Shown here: in pieces, positions 9,252 to 17,312 of the stretch
How positions within the stretch are numbered: the first letter of the stretch is position 1
Layout of the letters: every line of letters begins with the position of its first letter
Source: Promicromonospora umidemergens
Lineage (GTDB): Bacteria; Actinomycetota; Actinomycetes; Actinomycetales; Cellulomonadaceae
Direction of reading: 5' to 3'
NCBI RefSeq assembly: GCF_024171995.1
Contig: NZ_JAMTCT010000001.1
Coordinates: forward strand, 524,722-588,721
DNA: 64,000 bases
The notes under the pieces: model-generated
Told to the model about the DNA's origin: nothing
What the model saw: the letters and a program-made list of their open reading frames with translations, nothing else
Databases searched by the model: none
Translations under genes and position numbers: made by a program

Positions 9252-9685
9252 GCGGTGCCCGCAAGGAGCTTCGCGACTGCCTCCTGGACCTTGATGGCGT
9301 CGAGCGGGCGGGAGGCCACGCCGTCGGCCAGGGACCAGGACGCGAGCCACGCGTCTTCCGGACGGCCGGTGAGCACTAGCACCGGCGGGCACTCGTAGAT
9401 CTCGTTCTTGAGCTGGCGGCACAGGCCCATGCCGCCGGTCTGGTCGGCCTCACCGTCGAGGACGAGCAGGTCCCACTTCTCGTTGTCGGCCTTGTCCACC
9501 ACCGCGGCGGGGGTCGCGGCCTCGGTCCATTCGATGTCGGGCGCACCTGCGTGCAGGCGCGGGCCGACGGCGAGTCGTACCTGCTCACGCACTGTGCGGT
9601 CGTCGCTGTACAGGAGGACTCGCGGGCTCGACGTCGCTACGCCGTCCGCACCTGCGCTGGTCACATCCGTCGTCATGCCGGTCAT
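9248..9685 (-). CDS. Stand-alone response-regulator receiver domain, atypical
   Basis: A 145-residue protein with only a CheY-like receiver domain. It has the acidic pair (YSDDRTVR, residues about 27-34) and the phospho-acceptor Asp in LLVLDGEA, but where receivers have the conserved Lys-Pro it has Arg-Pro ([10 protein letters not shown]). No DNA-binding or enzyme domain is present and no kinase is adjacent. Its stop overlaps the trpD start, so the two are co-translated. Starts at 9685 or 9676 are both possible. Regulation of TrpD or of the divergent ctaE is conceivable, but this is inference from position only. Confidence 0.75.
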   Translation of the reverse strand: MTGMTTDVTSAGADGVATSSPRVLLYSDDRTVREQVRLAVGPRLHAGAPDIEWTEAATPAAVVDKADNEKWDLLVLDGEADQTGGMGLCRQLKNEIYECPPVLVLTGRPEDAWLASWSLADGVASRPLDAIKVQEAVAKLLAGTA

Positions 9686-9859
9686 GCGTCGATCGTGGCA
9701 CAGTCCCTGCTCGCACGGCAGATCTGTCCGCCCTCTTTTCATGGCACTCTGCCGGATCACGTCAGCAAGAGACGCCGCAGGTAGGACGTTTGAAGGACTT
9801 TGTGAGATTCGACGCGAGCGCCCGTGGCGCTTCGGCGTTCGGGACGCTCGAACGTCGGC

Positions 9860-9865
9860 CATAAT
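9860..9865 (+). promoter_or_regulatory. -10 box for a leaderless ctaE transcript
   Basis: CATAAT ends 7 nt before the GTG at 9873, the spacing expected if the start codon is also the transcription start. Confidence 0.45.
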
Positions 9866-9872
9866 GGCTGTC

Positions 9873-10517
9873 GTGTCGACCGCAACGGCTGCAGCCACCC
9901 CCACGCACCAGCACGTGACAGTCAATCGTCCGAACCCGGTCTCGGTCGGGACGATCGTCTGGCTCGCGAGCGAGCTCATGTTCTTCGCAGCGCTCTTCGC
10001 CATGTACTTCACGGTCCGGCAGACCATGCCGGCCGAGGAGTGGGCGCTGCAGGCGGACAAGCTGAACATCACCTTCTCCACGATCAACACGATCGTCCTG
10101 GTGCTGTCCTCCTTCACCTGCCAGTGGGCGGTCTTCAAGGCTGAGCAGTTCAAGCCGTCGCGTTCCGGGAAGCTCTACCAGTTCTGGACGTGGGGCATGC
10201 ACGAGTGGCTCACGATGACCTACGTGATGGGCGCGTTCTTCATCGGCGGCCAGATCTTCGAGTACGCCGAGCTGATCGGGCACGGCCTGACGATCTCGTC
10301 CAGCGCGTACGGCTCGGTCTTCTACATGACCACCGGTTTCCACGGCCTCCACGTGCTCGGCGGTCTGATCGCATTCCTCTTCGTGCTCGGCCGCTCCTTC
10401 GCCGCCAAGCGCTTTGGTCACCACGAGGCCACCACCACGGTCGTCACGTCCTACTACTGGCACTTCGTCGACGTAGTGTGGATCGCGCTGTTCGCGGTGA
10501 TCTACCTGCTGCAGTGA
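9873..10517 (+). CDS. ctaE: Cytochrome c oxidase subunit III
   Basis: CtaE, the third core subunit of aa3 oxidase, 214 residues with five membrane helices. [13 protein letters not shown], the conserved acidic segment around [17 protein letters not shown] and [14 protein letters not shown] are typical. GTG at 9873 was chosen because of the -10 box 7 nt upstream; the ATG at 9864 is the alternative and adds three residues. It heads the qcrCAB genes, as in other actinobacteria where the bc1 and aa3 complexes form a supercomplex. Confidence 0.95.
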   Translation: MSTATAAATPTHQHVTVNRPNPVSVGTIVWLASELMFFAALFAMYFTVRQTMPAEEWALQADKLNITFSTINTIVLVLSSFTCQWAVFKAEQFKPSRSGKLYQFWTWGMHEWLTMTYVMGAFFIGGQIFEYAELIGHGLTISSSAYGSVFYMTTGFHGLHVLGGLIAFLFVLGRSFAAKRFGHHEATTTVVTSYYWHFVDVVWIALFAVIYLLQ

Positions 10518-10621
10518 CCCCGTGGCGGCCACGCCTGGGGGCGTGTGTCGGCGTGGTCCTGCGGTGGTACAGGTTCATGACAGAGAAGCTCAAACACTCA
10601 CAGCGAGACGAGGACATTTTC

Positions 10622-11401
10622 GTGAAGGCACTCGCCGCCCGCAGGCACCACCGGTTGGCTCCGGTCGTGCTTCTGCTGCTGGCGCTGCTGACCACGGGCG
10701 GCGTCTACGCCGCCCTGGCTCCGAGTACGGCTCAGGCCGAGACCGTCAGCACCGCGGACATCGAGACCGGTAAGAAGTTGTTCCAGGCCAACTGCGCGAC
10801 GTGCCACGGCTCGAACGCAGAAGGCACCGACGGCGTGCCGTCCCTGGTCGGCGTCGGCGCAGCTGCCGTCGACTTCCAGGTGTCGACCGGTCGTATGCCG
10901 ATGCAGATGAACGGCCTGCAGGCGATGGAGAAGCCGCGGCAGATGAACGAGGAGCAGACCGCGGCCCTTGCCGCATACGTCGCCTCGCTGGGCGCCGGCC
11001 CTGCCATCCCCACGGACGAGCAGGTGGACGCCTCACTGGGTGACCCGTCCAACGGCATGGCCCTGTTCCGCACCAACTGCGCCATGTGCCACAACGCGGT
11101 GGGCGCCGGCGGTGCCCTCTCGGAGGGCAAGTTCGCGCCTCCGCTGTGGGACACGTCCGAGCGGAACCTCTACCAGGCGATGCTCACCGGCCCGCAGTCG
11201 ATGCCCGTGTTCAACGACGCGAACATCAACCCCGAGGAGAAGCGCGACATCATCTCCTTCCTCGTCGAGCAGCGCGACGGATCGGCCGGCGGCGCTTCGC
11301 TCGGTGCTCTCGGACCGGTGTCCGAGGGCCTGTGGGCGTTCGTGGTCGGCATGGGCCTGCTCATCGGTGCAGCGGTGTGGATCGGAGCGAAGTCCTCGTG
11401 A
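10622..11401 (+). CDS. qcrC: Diheme cytochrome c subunit of the bc1 complex
   Basis: QcrC replaces both cytochrome c1 and soluble cytochrome c in actinobacteria. The 259-residue protein has an N-terminal membrane anchor (residues about 11-32), two heme sites (CATCH at 58-62 and CAMCH at 153-157), and a C-terminal anchor (GLWAFVVGMGLLIGAAVWIG). GTG at 10622 was chosen because GAGGA lies 7 nt upstream; an in-frame ATG at 10577 lacks a ribosome-binding site. The stop overlaps the qcrA GTG (GTGA). Confidence 0.95.
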   Translation: MKALAARRHHRLAPVVLLLLALLTTGGVYAALAPSTAQAETVSTADIETGKKLFQANCATCHGSNAEGTDGVPSLVGVGAAAVDFQVSTGRMPMQMNGLQAMEKPRQMNEEQTAALAAYVASLGAGPAIPTDEQVDASLGDPSNGMALFRTNCAMCHNAVGAGGALSEGKFAPPLWDTSERNLYQAMLTGPQSMPVFNDANINPEEKRDIISFLVEQRDGSAGGASLGALGPVSEGLWAFVVGMGLLIGAAVWIGAKSS

Positions 11402-12480
11402 GCGAGAACCAGAACGAGAACCAGAACGACCTGGGCGACACCTCCGCCGACGTGACGGTGCCCCCGGAGACGGGTACCGCCGTCGGGTCCGTGGAGCGGT
11501 TCCAGGACCCGGGCGTACCGGAGCACAAGAAGCGCCTCACCGACACGGATCCCCGTGCGGCCAAGCGCGCCGAGCGGACAGTGACCCTCCTGTTCGTCCT
11601 GTCGATCCTCGGCACGATCGGCTCGATCGTGGCCTACGTGATGGTCCCGCCGGACGGCACGACGGCGGGTGTCCGGCTGTCGACCCTGCTGCTCGGCCTC
11701 GGCCTCGCGGTATCGCTGCTCGGCATCGGCATCGCCGGCATCCACTGGGCCAAGGCGCTCATGGGTGACCACGAGTACGTGCAGGAGCGCCACACGCTCG
11801 CGACGCAGGCCGAGGACCGCGAGGCCGCGGTCAACGACCTGAACGAGGGCCTCGCCGACTCGGGGGTCGTCGGTCGCCGCGGCATGCTCAAGGGCGCGTT
11901 CTTCGGTTCCCTGGCGCTGTTCCCGCTCGCGATCGCCGTCCCGCTGATCGGCTCGGTGGGCGGCGACTGGAACATCTCCAAGTTCAAGCACACGATGTGG
12001 AAGCGTGGCATGCGCCTCGCGATCGACCCGTCAGGTCGTCCCATCAAGGCCACCGACGTCACCGTGGGTTCGGTGTTCCACGTGGTCCCGGAGACCACCG
12101 AGGCGTTCCGCGAGACGCACGAGTGGATCACGGAGAAGTCGAAGGCCGTCGTCCTGATGGTGCGCCTCAACCCGGAGGACCTCCTGACCGACCAGTCGCC
12201 CGAGGGCGAGGACTGGTCGTACGAGGGCATCGTCGCCTACTCGAAGATCTGCACGCACGTGGGCTGCCCGGTGGCGCTCTACGAGCAGCAGACGCACCAC
12301 CTCCTGTGCCCCTGCCACCAGTCGACGTTCGACATCGCCGACAGCGCGAAGGTCGTCTTCGGCCCGGCCAACCGCCGGTTGCCGCAGCTGCCGATCACCG
12401 TTGACTCCGAGGGCTACCTCGTGGCGCAGCACGACTTCGCCGAGCCCATCGGCCCGAGCTTCTGGGAGCGCCTGAAGTGA
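11398..12480 (+). CDS. qcrA: Rieske iron-sulfur subunit of the bc1 complex
   Basis: A 360-residue actinobacterial QcrA with three N-terminal membrane helices (first two at about residues 60-125, the third near GMLKGAFFGSLALFPLAIAV) and a C-terminal Rieske domain. The [2Fe-2S] ligands are visible in CTHVGC (about 285-290) and CPCHQSTFD (about 304-312). The N-terminus has a short Asn/Gln/Glu repeat. The GTG start overlaps the qcrC stop and the stop overlaps the qcrB start. Confidence 0.96.
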   Translation: MSENQNENQNDLGDTSADVTVPPETGTAVGSVERFQDPGVPEHKKRLTDTDPRAAKRAERTVTLLFVLSILGTIGSIVAYVMVPPDGTTAGVRLSTLLLGLGLAVSLLGIGIAGIHWAKALMGDHEYVQERHTLATQAEDREAAVNDLNEGLADSGVVGRRGMLKGAFFGSLALFPLAIAVPLIGSVGGDWNISKFKHTMWKRGMRLAIDPSGRPIKATDVTVGSVFHVVPETTEAFRETHEWITEKSKAVVLMVRLNPEDLLTDQSPEGEDWSYEGIVAYSKICTHVGCPVALYEQQTHHLLCPCHQSTFDIADSAKVVFGPANRRLPQLPITVDSEGYLVAQHDFAEPIGPSFWERLK

Positions 12481-14201
12481 GCACCGCGACCCACGACACC
12501 AACCGTGAGGCACCGGCCAAGCCGACGACGACCGTCGGCAAGGCTGCCGACTACCTCGACCAGCGCACCTCGATCGGCGTCGCCGTCAAGGAGTTCGCGC
12601 GCAAGATTTTCCCGGACCACTGGTCCTTCATGCTGGGCGAGATCGCCCTGTTCTCGTTCGTCGTCCTGATCGCCTCGGGCTTCTTCCTGGCGATGTTCTT
12701 CGAGCCGTCGATGGCGCTCGAGACCTACGAGGGTGAGCACCCGGCGAACATGCACGGGCAGCTCATGTCGGTCGCGTTCGCCTCGACGCTGGAGATGTCG
12801 TTCGAGGTGCGCGGCGGCCTGCTGATGCGGCAGATCCACCACTGGGCCGCGCTGATCTTCATGGCCTCGATCGTGGTGCACATGATGCGCGTGTTCTTCA
12901 CCGGCGCTTTCCGCAAGCCGCGTGAGATCAACTGGATCGTCGGCATCGTCCTGATGATTCTGGGTCTGGCCGCCGGCTTCACCGGTTACTCGCTGCCCGA
13001 CGACGTGCTGTCCGGCAACGGTCTGCGCATCACCGACGGCGTGATCAAGTCGATCCCGGTGATCGGCTCGTTCCTGTCGTACTTCGTCTTCGGTGGCGAG
13101 TTCCCGGGCCACCACATCGTGCCTCGCCTGTTCACGCTCCATATCTTCGTGATCCCCGGCATCCTGCTGGCCCTGATCGCGCTGCACCTGTTCCTGATGG
13201 TGCTGCAGAAGCACACTCAGTTCCCGGGTGGTGGCCGTACCGACAAGAACGTGGTCGGCTACCCGGCGCTGCCGGTCTACGTGGCCAAGATGACCGGCAA
13301 CTTCTTCATCGTCGCCGGTGTGCTGGTGCTCATGGGCGCCACGATGGCGATCAACAACGTCTGGAACTACGGCCCGTACGACCCCTCGCCCGTGTCCGCC
13401 GGCGCCCAGCCGGACTGGTACATGCTGTTCCTGGAGGGCTCGCTGCGCCTGATGCCTGGCGCGGGCACGGAGTGGGTGATCCTCGGATACACGCTCCCGC
13501 TGAACGTGCTGGTCCCGGCGGTCGTCATCCCCGGCATCCTGTTCACGTTCCTGATCGTCTACCCCTTCGTCGAGGCGCGGGTCAAGGGCGACGACAAGGA
13601 GCACCACGTGCTGGACCGCCCGCGCAACGTGCCAGTGCGCACGGGCCTGGGTGTCGCCTTCCTTGCGGCGTTCATCATCCTGGCCCTGGCCGGGTCGAAC
13701 GACCTCATCGCCACACACTTCGCGTTGTCGATCAACGCGATCACGTGGGTGTTCCGCGTCCTGTTCTTCGTCGGGCCGGTGTTCGCGTACTACATCACCA
13801 AGCGCATCTGCCTCGGGCTGCAGCGCAAGGACCGCGAGCTGGTGCTGCACGGCCACGAGTCGGGACGCATCGTGCGCTACGCGAACGGTGAGTACATCGA
13901 GGTCCACACTCCGCTCGACGACCAGGAGCGCTGGCTGCGCGTCAACTACGAGGCGCCGGCTCCGCTGGAGATCGCCCCGAAGACCGACGCGCGAGGGGTC
14001 AAGCGCAAGGGCTACGGCGCCGACAAGCGGTGGCAGGGCCTGTCCCGGTTCTTCTACGAGGACCGCGTGGCACCCGTCACCCCGGCGGAGGTCGCGCACT
14101 CGCACGGCGAGCACGACGAGCCGAACGGCCACGACCAGCTGAACGGCTCCGAGCGTCAGGCCGTCGAGGCCGGCGTGGGAACCACCTCGCGGGAGCACTG
14201 A
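12477..14201 (+). CDS. qcrB: Cytochrome b subunit of the bc1 complex (first copy)
   Basis: QcrB holds hemes bL and bH and both quinone sites. The 574-residue protein has the usual N-terminal eight-helix cytochrome b core with heme-ligand histidines in QIHHWAALIF and FPGHHIVPRLFTLHIF, the quinol-oxidation motif PPFE-equivalent region around YDPSPVSAGAQPDWY, and a cytosolic tail rich in His/Asp/Glu. GTG start, overlapping the qcrA stop. A second, very similar copy lies at 15167. Confidence 0.96.
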   Translation: MSTATHDTNREAPAKPTTTVGKAADYLDQRTSIGVAVKEFARKIFPDHWSFMLGEIALFSFVVLIASGFFLAMFFEPSMALETYEGEHPANMHGQLMSVAFASTLEMSFEVRGGLLMRQIHHWAALIFMASIVVHMMRVFFTGAFRKPREINWIVGIVLMILGLAAGFTGYSLPDDVLSGNGLRITDGVIKSIPVIGSFLSYFVFGGEFPGHHIVPRLFTLHIFVIPGILLALIALHLFLMVLQKHTQFPGGGRTDKNVVGYPALPVYVAKMTGNFFIVAGVLVLMGATMAINNVWNYGPYDPSPVSAGAQPDWYMLFLEGSLRLMPGAGTEWVILGYTLPLNVLVPAVVIPGILFTFLIVYPFVEARVKGDDKEHHVLDRPRNVPVRTGLGVAFLAAFIILALAGSNDLIATHFALSINAITWVFRVLFFVGPVFAYYITKRICLGLQRKDRELVLHGHESGRIVRYANGEYIEVHTPLDDQERWLRVNYEAPAPLEIAPKTDARGVKRKGYGADKRWQGLSRFFYEDRVAPVTPAEVAHSHGEHDEPNGHDQLNGSERQAVEAGVGTTSREH

Positions 14202-14221
14202 GCGACCTGCGACACCAAGCG

Positions 14222-14269
14222 ATGGCCTGTGTCTCCCGGTCCGCGAATGCGGCCGGGGACACGGGCCAT
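14222..14269 (+). terminator. Imperfect hairpin after qcrB
   Basis: Roughly 17-nt arms (ATGGCCTGTGTC..., ...GACACGGGCCAT) with a few mismatches, between qcrB and sodA. It lacks a T-run, so its strength is uncertain. Confidence 0.45.
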
Positions 14270-14366
14270 TGCCGTCCCGGCGGGCACCACTGCGGCGCGC
14301 GACCAGGACGGCGTCTTCCCCCGCACACCGTCCGGTGTGCGGCCCGATCCTGGAGGTACCTCAGCA

Positions 14367-14996
14367 ATGGCTGTTTACACGCTCCCTGACCTGACCTACG
14401 ACTACGCCGCGCTCGAGCCGCACATCTCGGGCAAGATCATGGAGCTACACCACTCCAAGCACCACGCGACGTACGTCAAGGGCGCGAACACTGCCCTCGA
14501 GCAGCTCGAGGAGGCCCGCGAGACGGGCAACCTGGCAAACGTCAACAAGATCGAGAAGGACCTCGCGTTCAACCTCGGCGGTCACATCAACCACTCGATC
14601 TTCTGGACGAACATGGCGCCAGGGGCCGGTGGCGAGCCGACCGGAGACATCGCTGCCGCGATCGACGAGCACTTCGGCTCGTTCGAGAAGTTCAAGGCGC
14701 ACTTCACCGCCGTTGCCGCCGGCGTCCAGGGTTCCGGCTGGGCCGTCCTGGCCTGGGACTCCATCGGTCAGAAGCTGGTCGTGGTTCAGCTGTTCGACCA
14801 GCAGGGCAACATCCCCTTCGCGCTCACCCCGGTCCTGATGCTGGACTGCTGGGAGCACGCCTACTACATCGACTACCTGAACGTGCGCCCGGACTACATC
14901 AAGGCCTGGTGGAACCTCGTGTCCTGGAGCAACGTCTCCGAGCGCCTGGGCCGGGCCAAGACGCAGACCGCGGGCCTCATCGTCCCGTCGGCCTGA
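14367..14996 (+). CDS. sodA: Superoxide dismutase, Fe/Mn type
   Basis: A 209-residue cytosolic enzyme. Metal ligands are recognisable: His in ELHHSKHH, His in GGHINHSIFW, and Asp/His in LDCWEHAYYIDY. The usual DVWEHAYY carries Cys instead of Val here. The ATG at 14367 follows GGAGG by 12 nt and begins the family-typical MAVYTLPDLTYDYAALEPHI segment; an upstream ATG at 14229 extends into the hairpin region and was rejected. Fe versus Mn preference cannot be decided from sequence alone. Placement between two qcrB genes suits removal of superoxide produced by the respiratory chain. Confidence 0.96.
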   Translation: MAVYTLPDLTYDYAALEPHISGKIMELHHSKHHATYVKGANTALEQLEEARETGNLANVNKIEKDLAFNLGGHINHSIFWTNMAPGAGGEPTGDIAAAIDEHFGSFEKFKAHFTAVAAGVQGSGWAVLAWDSIGQKLVVVQLFDQQGNIPFALTPVLMLDCWEHAYYIDYLNVRPDYIKAWWNLVSWSNVSERLGRAKTQTAGLIVPSA

Positions 14997-15006
14997 CCGG
15001 CTGACC

Positions 15007-15053
15007 AGATCCGGCGCACCCTGGGGACCATCTCCCGAGGGTGCGCCGGATCT
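15007..15053 (+). terminator. Rho-independent terminator after sodA
   Basis: Perfect 16-bp stem (15007-15022 with 15038-15053), 15-nt loop, followed by TTCCTG. Confidence 0.85.
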
Positions 15054-15166
15054 TTCCTGTCACGAACCAGGCCGCCAGTTCGTCATCCGGGTGGAAGGCA
15101 GCACCTGGCACGGTGTCTACTGGTTCTACTGGCAGGGCACATGTCTCCTACCCCAGGAGTGATGGC

Positions 15167-16873
15167 GTGGCAAAGCAGCAGCGTCCGAACGGCGTCGGCA
15201 AGGCCGCCGACTATCTCGACCAGCGCACGAGCATCGGTGTGCTGGTCAAGGAGTTCGCGCGCAAGGTGTTTCCCGACCACTGGTCCTTCATGCTGGGCGA
15301 GATCGCCCTGTTCTCGTTCATCGTGCTGATCGCCTCGGGCTTCTTCCTGACGATGTTCTTCGAGCCGTCCATGGCGCTGGTGCGCTATGAGGGCGAGCAC
15401 CCGCCGTCCATGGAGGGCCAGCTCATGTCGGCGGCGTTCAGCTCCACCGTGGAGATGTCGTTCGAGGTGCGCGGTGGTCTGCTGATGCGGCAGGTGCACC
15501 ACTGGGCCGCGCTGATCTTCGTGTTCTCGATAGTGGTGCACATGTTCCGGATCTTCTTCACCGGCGCCTTCCGCAAGCCACGTGAGGTCAACTGGCTGGT
15601 CGGCGCCGTCATGCTGATCCTCGCGCTCGCGGCCGGCTTCACCGGCTACTCGCTGCCCGACGACGTGCTGTCCGGCAACGGGCTGCGCATCATCGACGGT
15701 GTGGTCAAGTCGATCCCGGTGATCGGCTCCTGGCTGTCGATCCTGGTGTTCGGCGGCGAGTTCCCCGGCCACCACATCATCCCGCGGCTCTTCACCCTGC
15801 ACATCTTCGTGATTCCCGGCCTGCTGATCGCTCTGATCGCACTGCACCTGTTCCTCATGGTGCTGCAGAAGCACACCCAGTACCCGGGCGGTGGGCGCAC
15901 CGACAAGAACGTCGTGGGCTACCCGGCGCTGCCGGTGTACGTGGCCAAGATGACGGGCAACTTCTTCATCATCGCGGGCGTGCTGACCCTGATGGGCGGC
16001 ACGATGGCGATCAACAACGTGTGGAACTACGGCCCGTACGATCCGTCCCCCGTCTCGGCGGGCACGCAGCCGGACTGGTACATCCTGTTCGTCGACGGCG
16101 CGCTGCGGCTCATGCCCGGACCGGGCTGGGAGTGGGTCATCGGCGGGTACACCCTGAGCATGAACCTGCTGATTCCCGCCCTGGTGGTCCCGGGAATCCT
16201 CTTCACGCTGCTGTTCGGGTGGCCGTTCCTCGAGGCGAAGGTCACCGGTGACCACAAGGAGCACCACGTGCTGGACCGGCCCCGCAACCGGCCGACGCGC
16301 ACCGGCATGGGCATGGCGATCATCGTCGCGTTCGTGGTGTGTTCCCTGGCTGCGACGAACGACCTCATCGCCACGCACTTCTCGCTCGACATCTTCGCGA
16401 TCACCTGGACCTTGCGCGTCCTCGTGTTCGTGGGGCCGGTCTTCGCGTTCTGGGTCACCAAACGTGTGTGCCTCGGGTTGCAGCGCAAGGACCGTGAGCT
16501 GGTGCTGCACGGCCACGAGTCCGGACGCATCGTGCGGTTCGCCAACGGCGAGTACATCGAGGTGCACACTCCGCTCGACGAGGAGGAGCGCTGGCTGCGC
16601 GTCAGCTACGAGTCGCCGGAGCCGCTGGAGATCCAGCCCCTCACGGACGGGCGTGGCGTGCGGCGCCCGGGGTACCGGTCCGACCGGCGCTGGCAGAAGC
16701 TGTCCCGGTTCTTCTACGAGGACCGCGTGTCACCTGTCACGCCTGCCGAGGTCGAGGCCGCGCACTCCCACGGCCGGCACGACGAGATCGAGCCCGGCCG
16801 GCACGACGAGGCCGAGCCGAAGGCGCCGACCGGCGCAGGCGCTGTCGGCGGCGGGCCGCGACACAGCGACTAG
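15167..16873 (+). CDS. Second cytochrome b subunit of a bc1 complex (qcrB paralog)
   Basis: A complete 568-residue QcrB paralog, nearly colinear with the copy at 12477 (same DYLDQRTSIGV start, same heme-ligand segments, same YDPSPVSAG-x-QPDWY motif, same FFYEDRV-x-PVTPAEV end). It differs mainly in the N-terminal leader and the His/Asp-rich tail. The GTG at 15167 has AGGAG 7 nt upstream. It stands alone behind the sodA terminator with no second qcrC or qcrA in the window. It could substitute for QcrB in the complex under other conditions, or be a recent duplication. It is clearly coding, with no frame damage. Confidence 0.92.
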   Translation: MAKQQRPNGVGKAADYLDQRTSIGVLVKEFARKVFPDHWSFMLGEIALFSFIVLIASGFFLTMFFEPSMALVRYEGEHPPSMEGQLMSAAFSSTVEMSFEVRGGLLMRQVHHWAALIFVFSIVVHMFRIFFTGAFRKPREVNWLVGAVMLILALAAGFTGYSLPDDVLSGNGLRIIDGVVKSIPVIGSWLSILVFGGEFPGHHIIPRLFTLHIFVIPGLLIALIALHLFLMVLQKHTQYPGGGRTDKNVVGYPALPVYVAKMTGNFFIIAGVLTLMGGTMAINNVWNYGPYDPSPVSAGTQPDWYILFVDGALRLMPGPGWEWVIGGYTLSMNLLIPALVVPGILFTLLFGWPFLEAKVTGDHKEHHVLDRPRNRPTRTGMGMAIIVAFVVCSLAATNDLIATHFSLDIFAITWTLRVLVFVGPVFAFWVTKRVCLGLQRKDRELVLHGHESGRIVRFANGEYIEVHTPLDEEERWLRVSYESPEPLEIQPLTDGRGVRRPGYRSDRRWQKLSRFFYEDRVSPVTPAEVEAAHSHGRHDEIEPGRHDEAEPKAPTGAGAVGGGPRHSD

Positions 16874-16904
16874 CACGCCCGTCGTCGGGCTGGTGATCGA
16901 GGGG

Positions 16905-17186
16905 CTAGTCGTCGAGCCCGAGGGCGAACGCCTGCTCCAGGTCCGCCTTGGAGAAGGCGCGGAAGGCGATGAGGGTCTCGGTGTTCTGCACACCGGGCAC
17001 CTTGTTCACCGTGTCGGACACGACGCCGGCGAGCTGCTCGTGCTCTGGTACGCGCACGATGGCGACGAGGTCGGTCTTGCCCGTCACGGAGAAGACTTCG
17101 CTCACTCCGTCGATGTTCGCGACCTCCTGCGCGACCTCGGGGATGCGGGACGTCTCGGCGTCGATGAGGACGATCGCGGTCAGCAT
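16905..17186 (-). CDS. Stand-alone Lrp/AsnC ligand-binding (RAM) domain protein
   Basis: A 93-residue protein equivalent to the C-terminal effector-binding domain of Lrp/AsnC regulators (MLTAIVLIDAETSRIPEV..., GKTDLVAIVRVPEHEQL, VPGVQNTETLIAF), without a helix-turn-helix. Such proteins bind amino acids and often modulate other Lrp members. The ATG at 17186 is preceded by TACGAT with a 6-nt gap, so the mRNA is probably leaderless; this supports it over the upstream in-frame ATG at 17207. It marks the left border of the accessory island. Confidence 0.85.
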   Translation of the reverse strand: MLTAIVLIDAETSRIPEVAQEVANIDGVSEVFSVTGKTDLVAIVRVPEHEQLAGVVSDTVNKVPGVQNTETLIAFRAFSKADLEQAFALGLDD

Positions 17187-17192
17187 GCCGCC

Positions 17193-17198
17193 ATCGTA
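17193..17198 (-). promoter_or_regulatory. -10 box of the leaderless Lrp-domain gene
   Basis: On the minus strand TACGAT ends 6 nt before the ATG at 17186. Confidence 0.5.
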
Positions 17199-17312
17199 TC
17201 CAGGCATCGTCGAATGTGAGCGACTGTGGTCCGGCGGGCCCGGAAGATCGGATCAGGCCTGTGGACAACCGACCGGCGGCGGCCCCCCACGTACAAGGAT
17301 CGAGTCATGAAC

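Noticed and set aside
12414..14198. 594-codon open frame opposite qcrB
   Set aside because: Antisense to a clearly coding gene; Arg/His/Asp-rich translation without motifs.
14229..14366. N-terminal extension of sodA from ATG 14229
   Set aside because: The 46 extra codons lie in the qcrB terminator and are absent from the family; the GGAGG site supports 14367.
17187..17312. Attachment site at the left island border
   Set aside because: I compared it with the right border (31108-31198) and saw no direct repeat; no integrase or tRNA gene is present.
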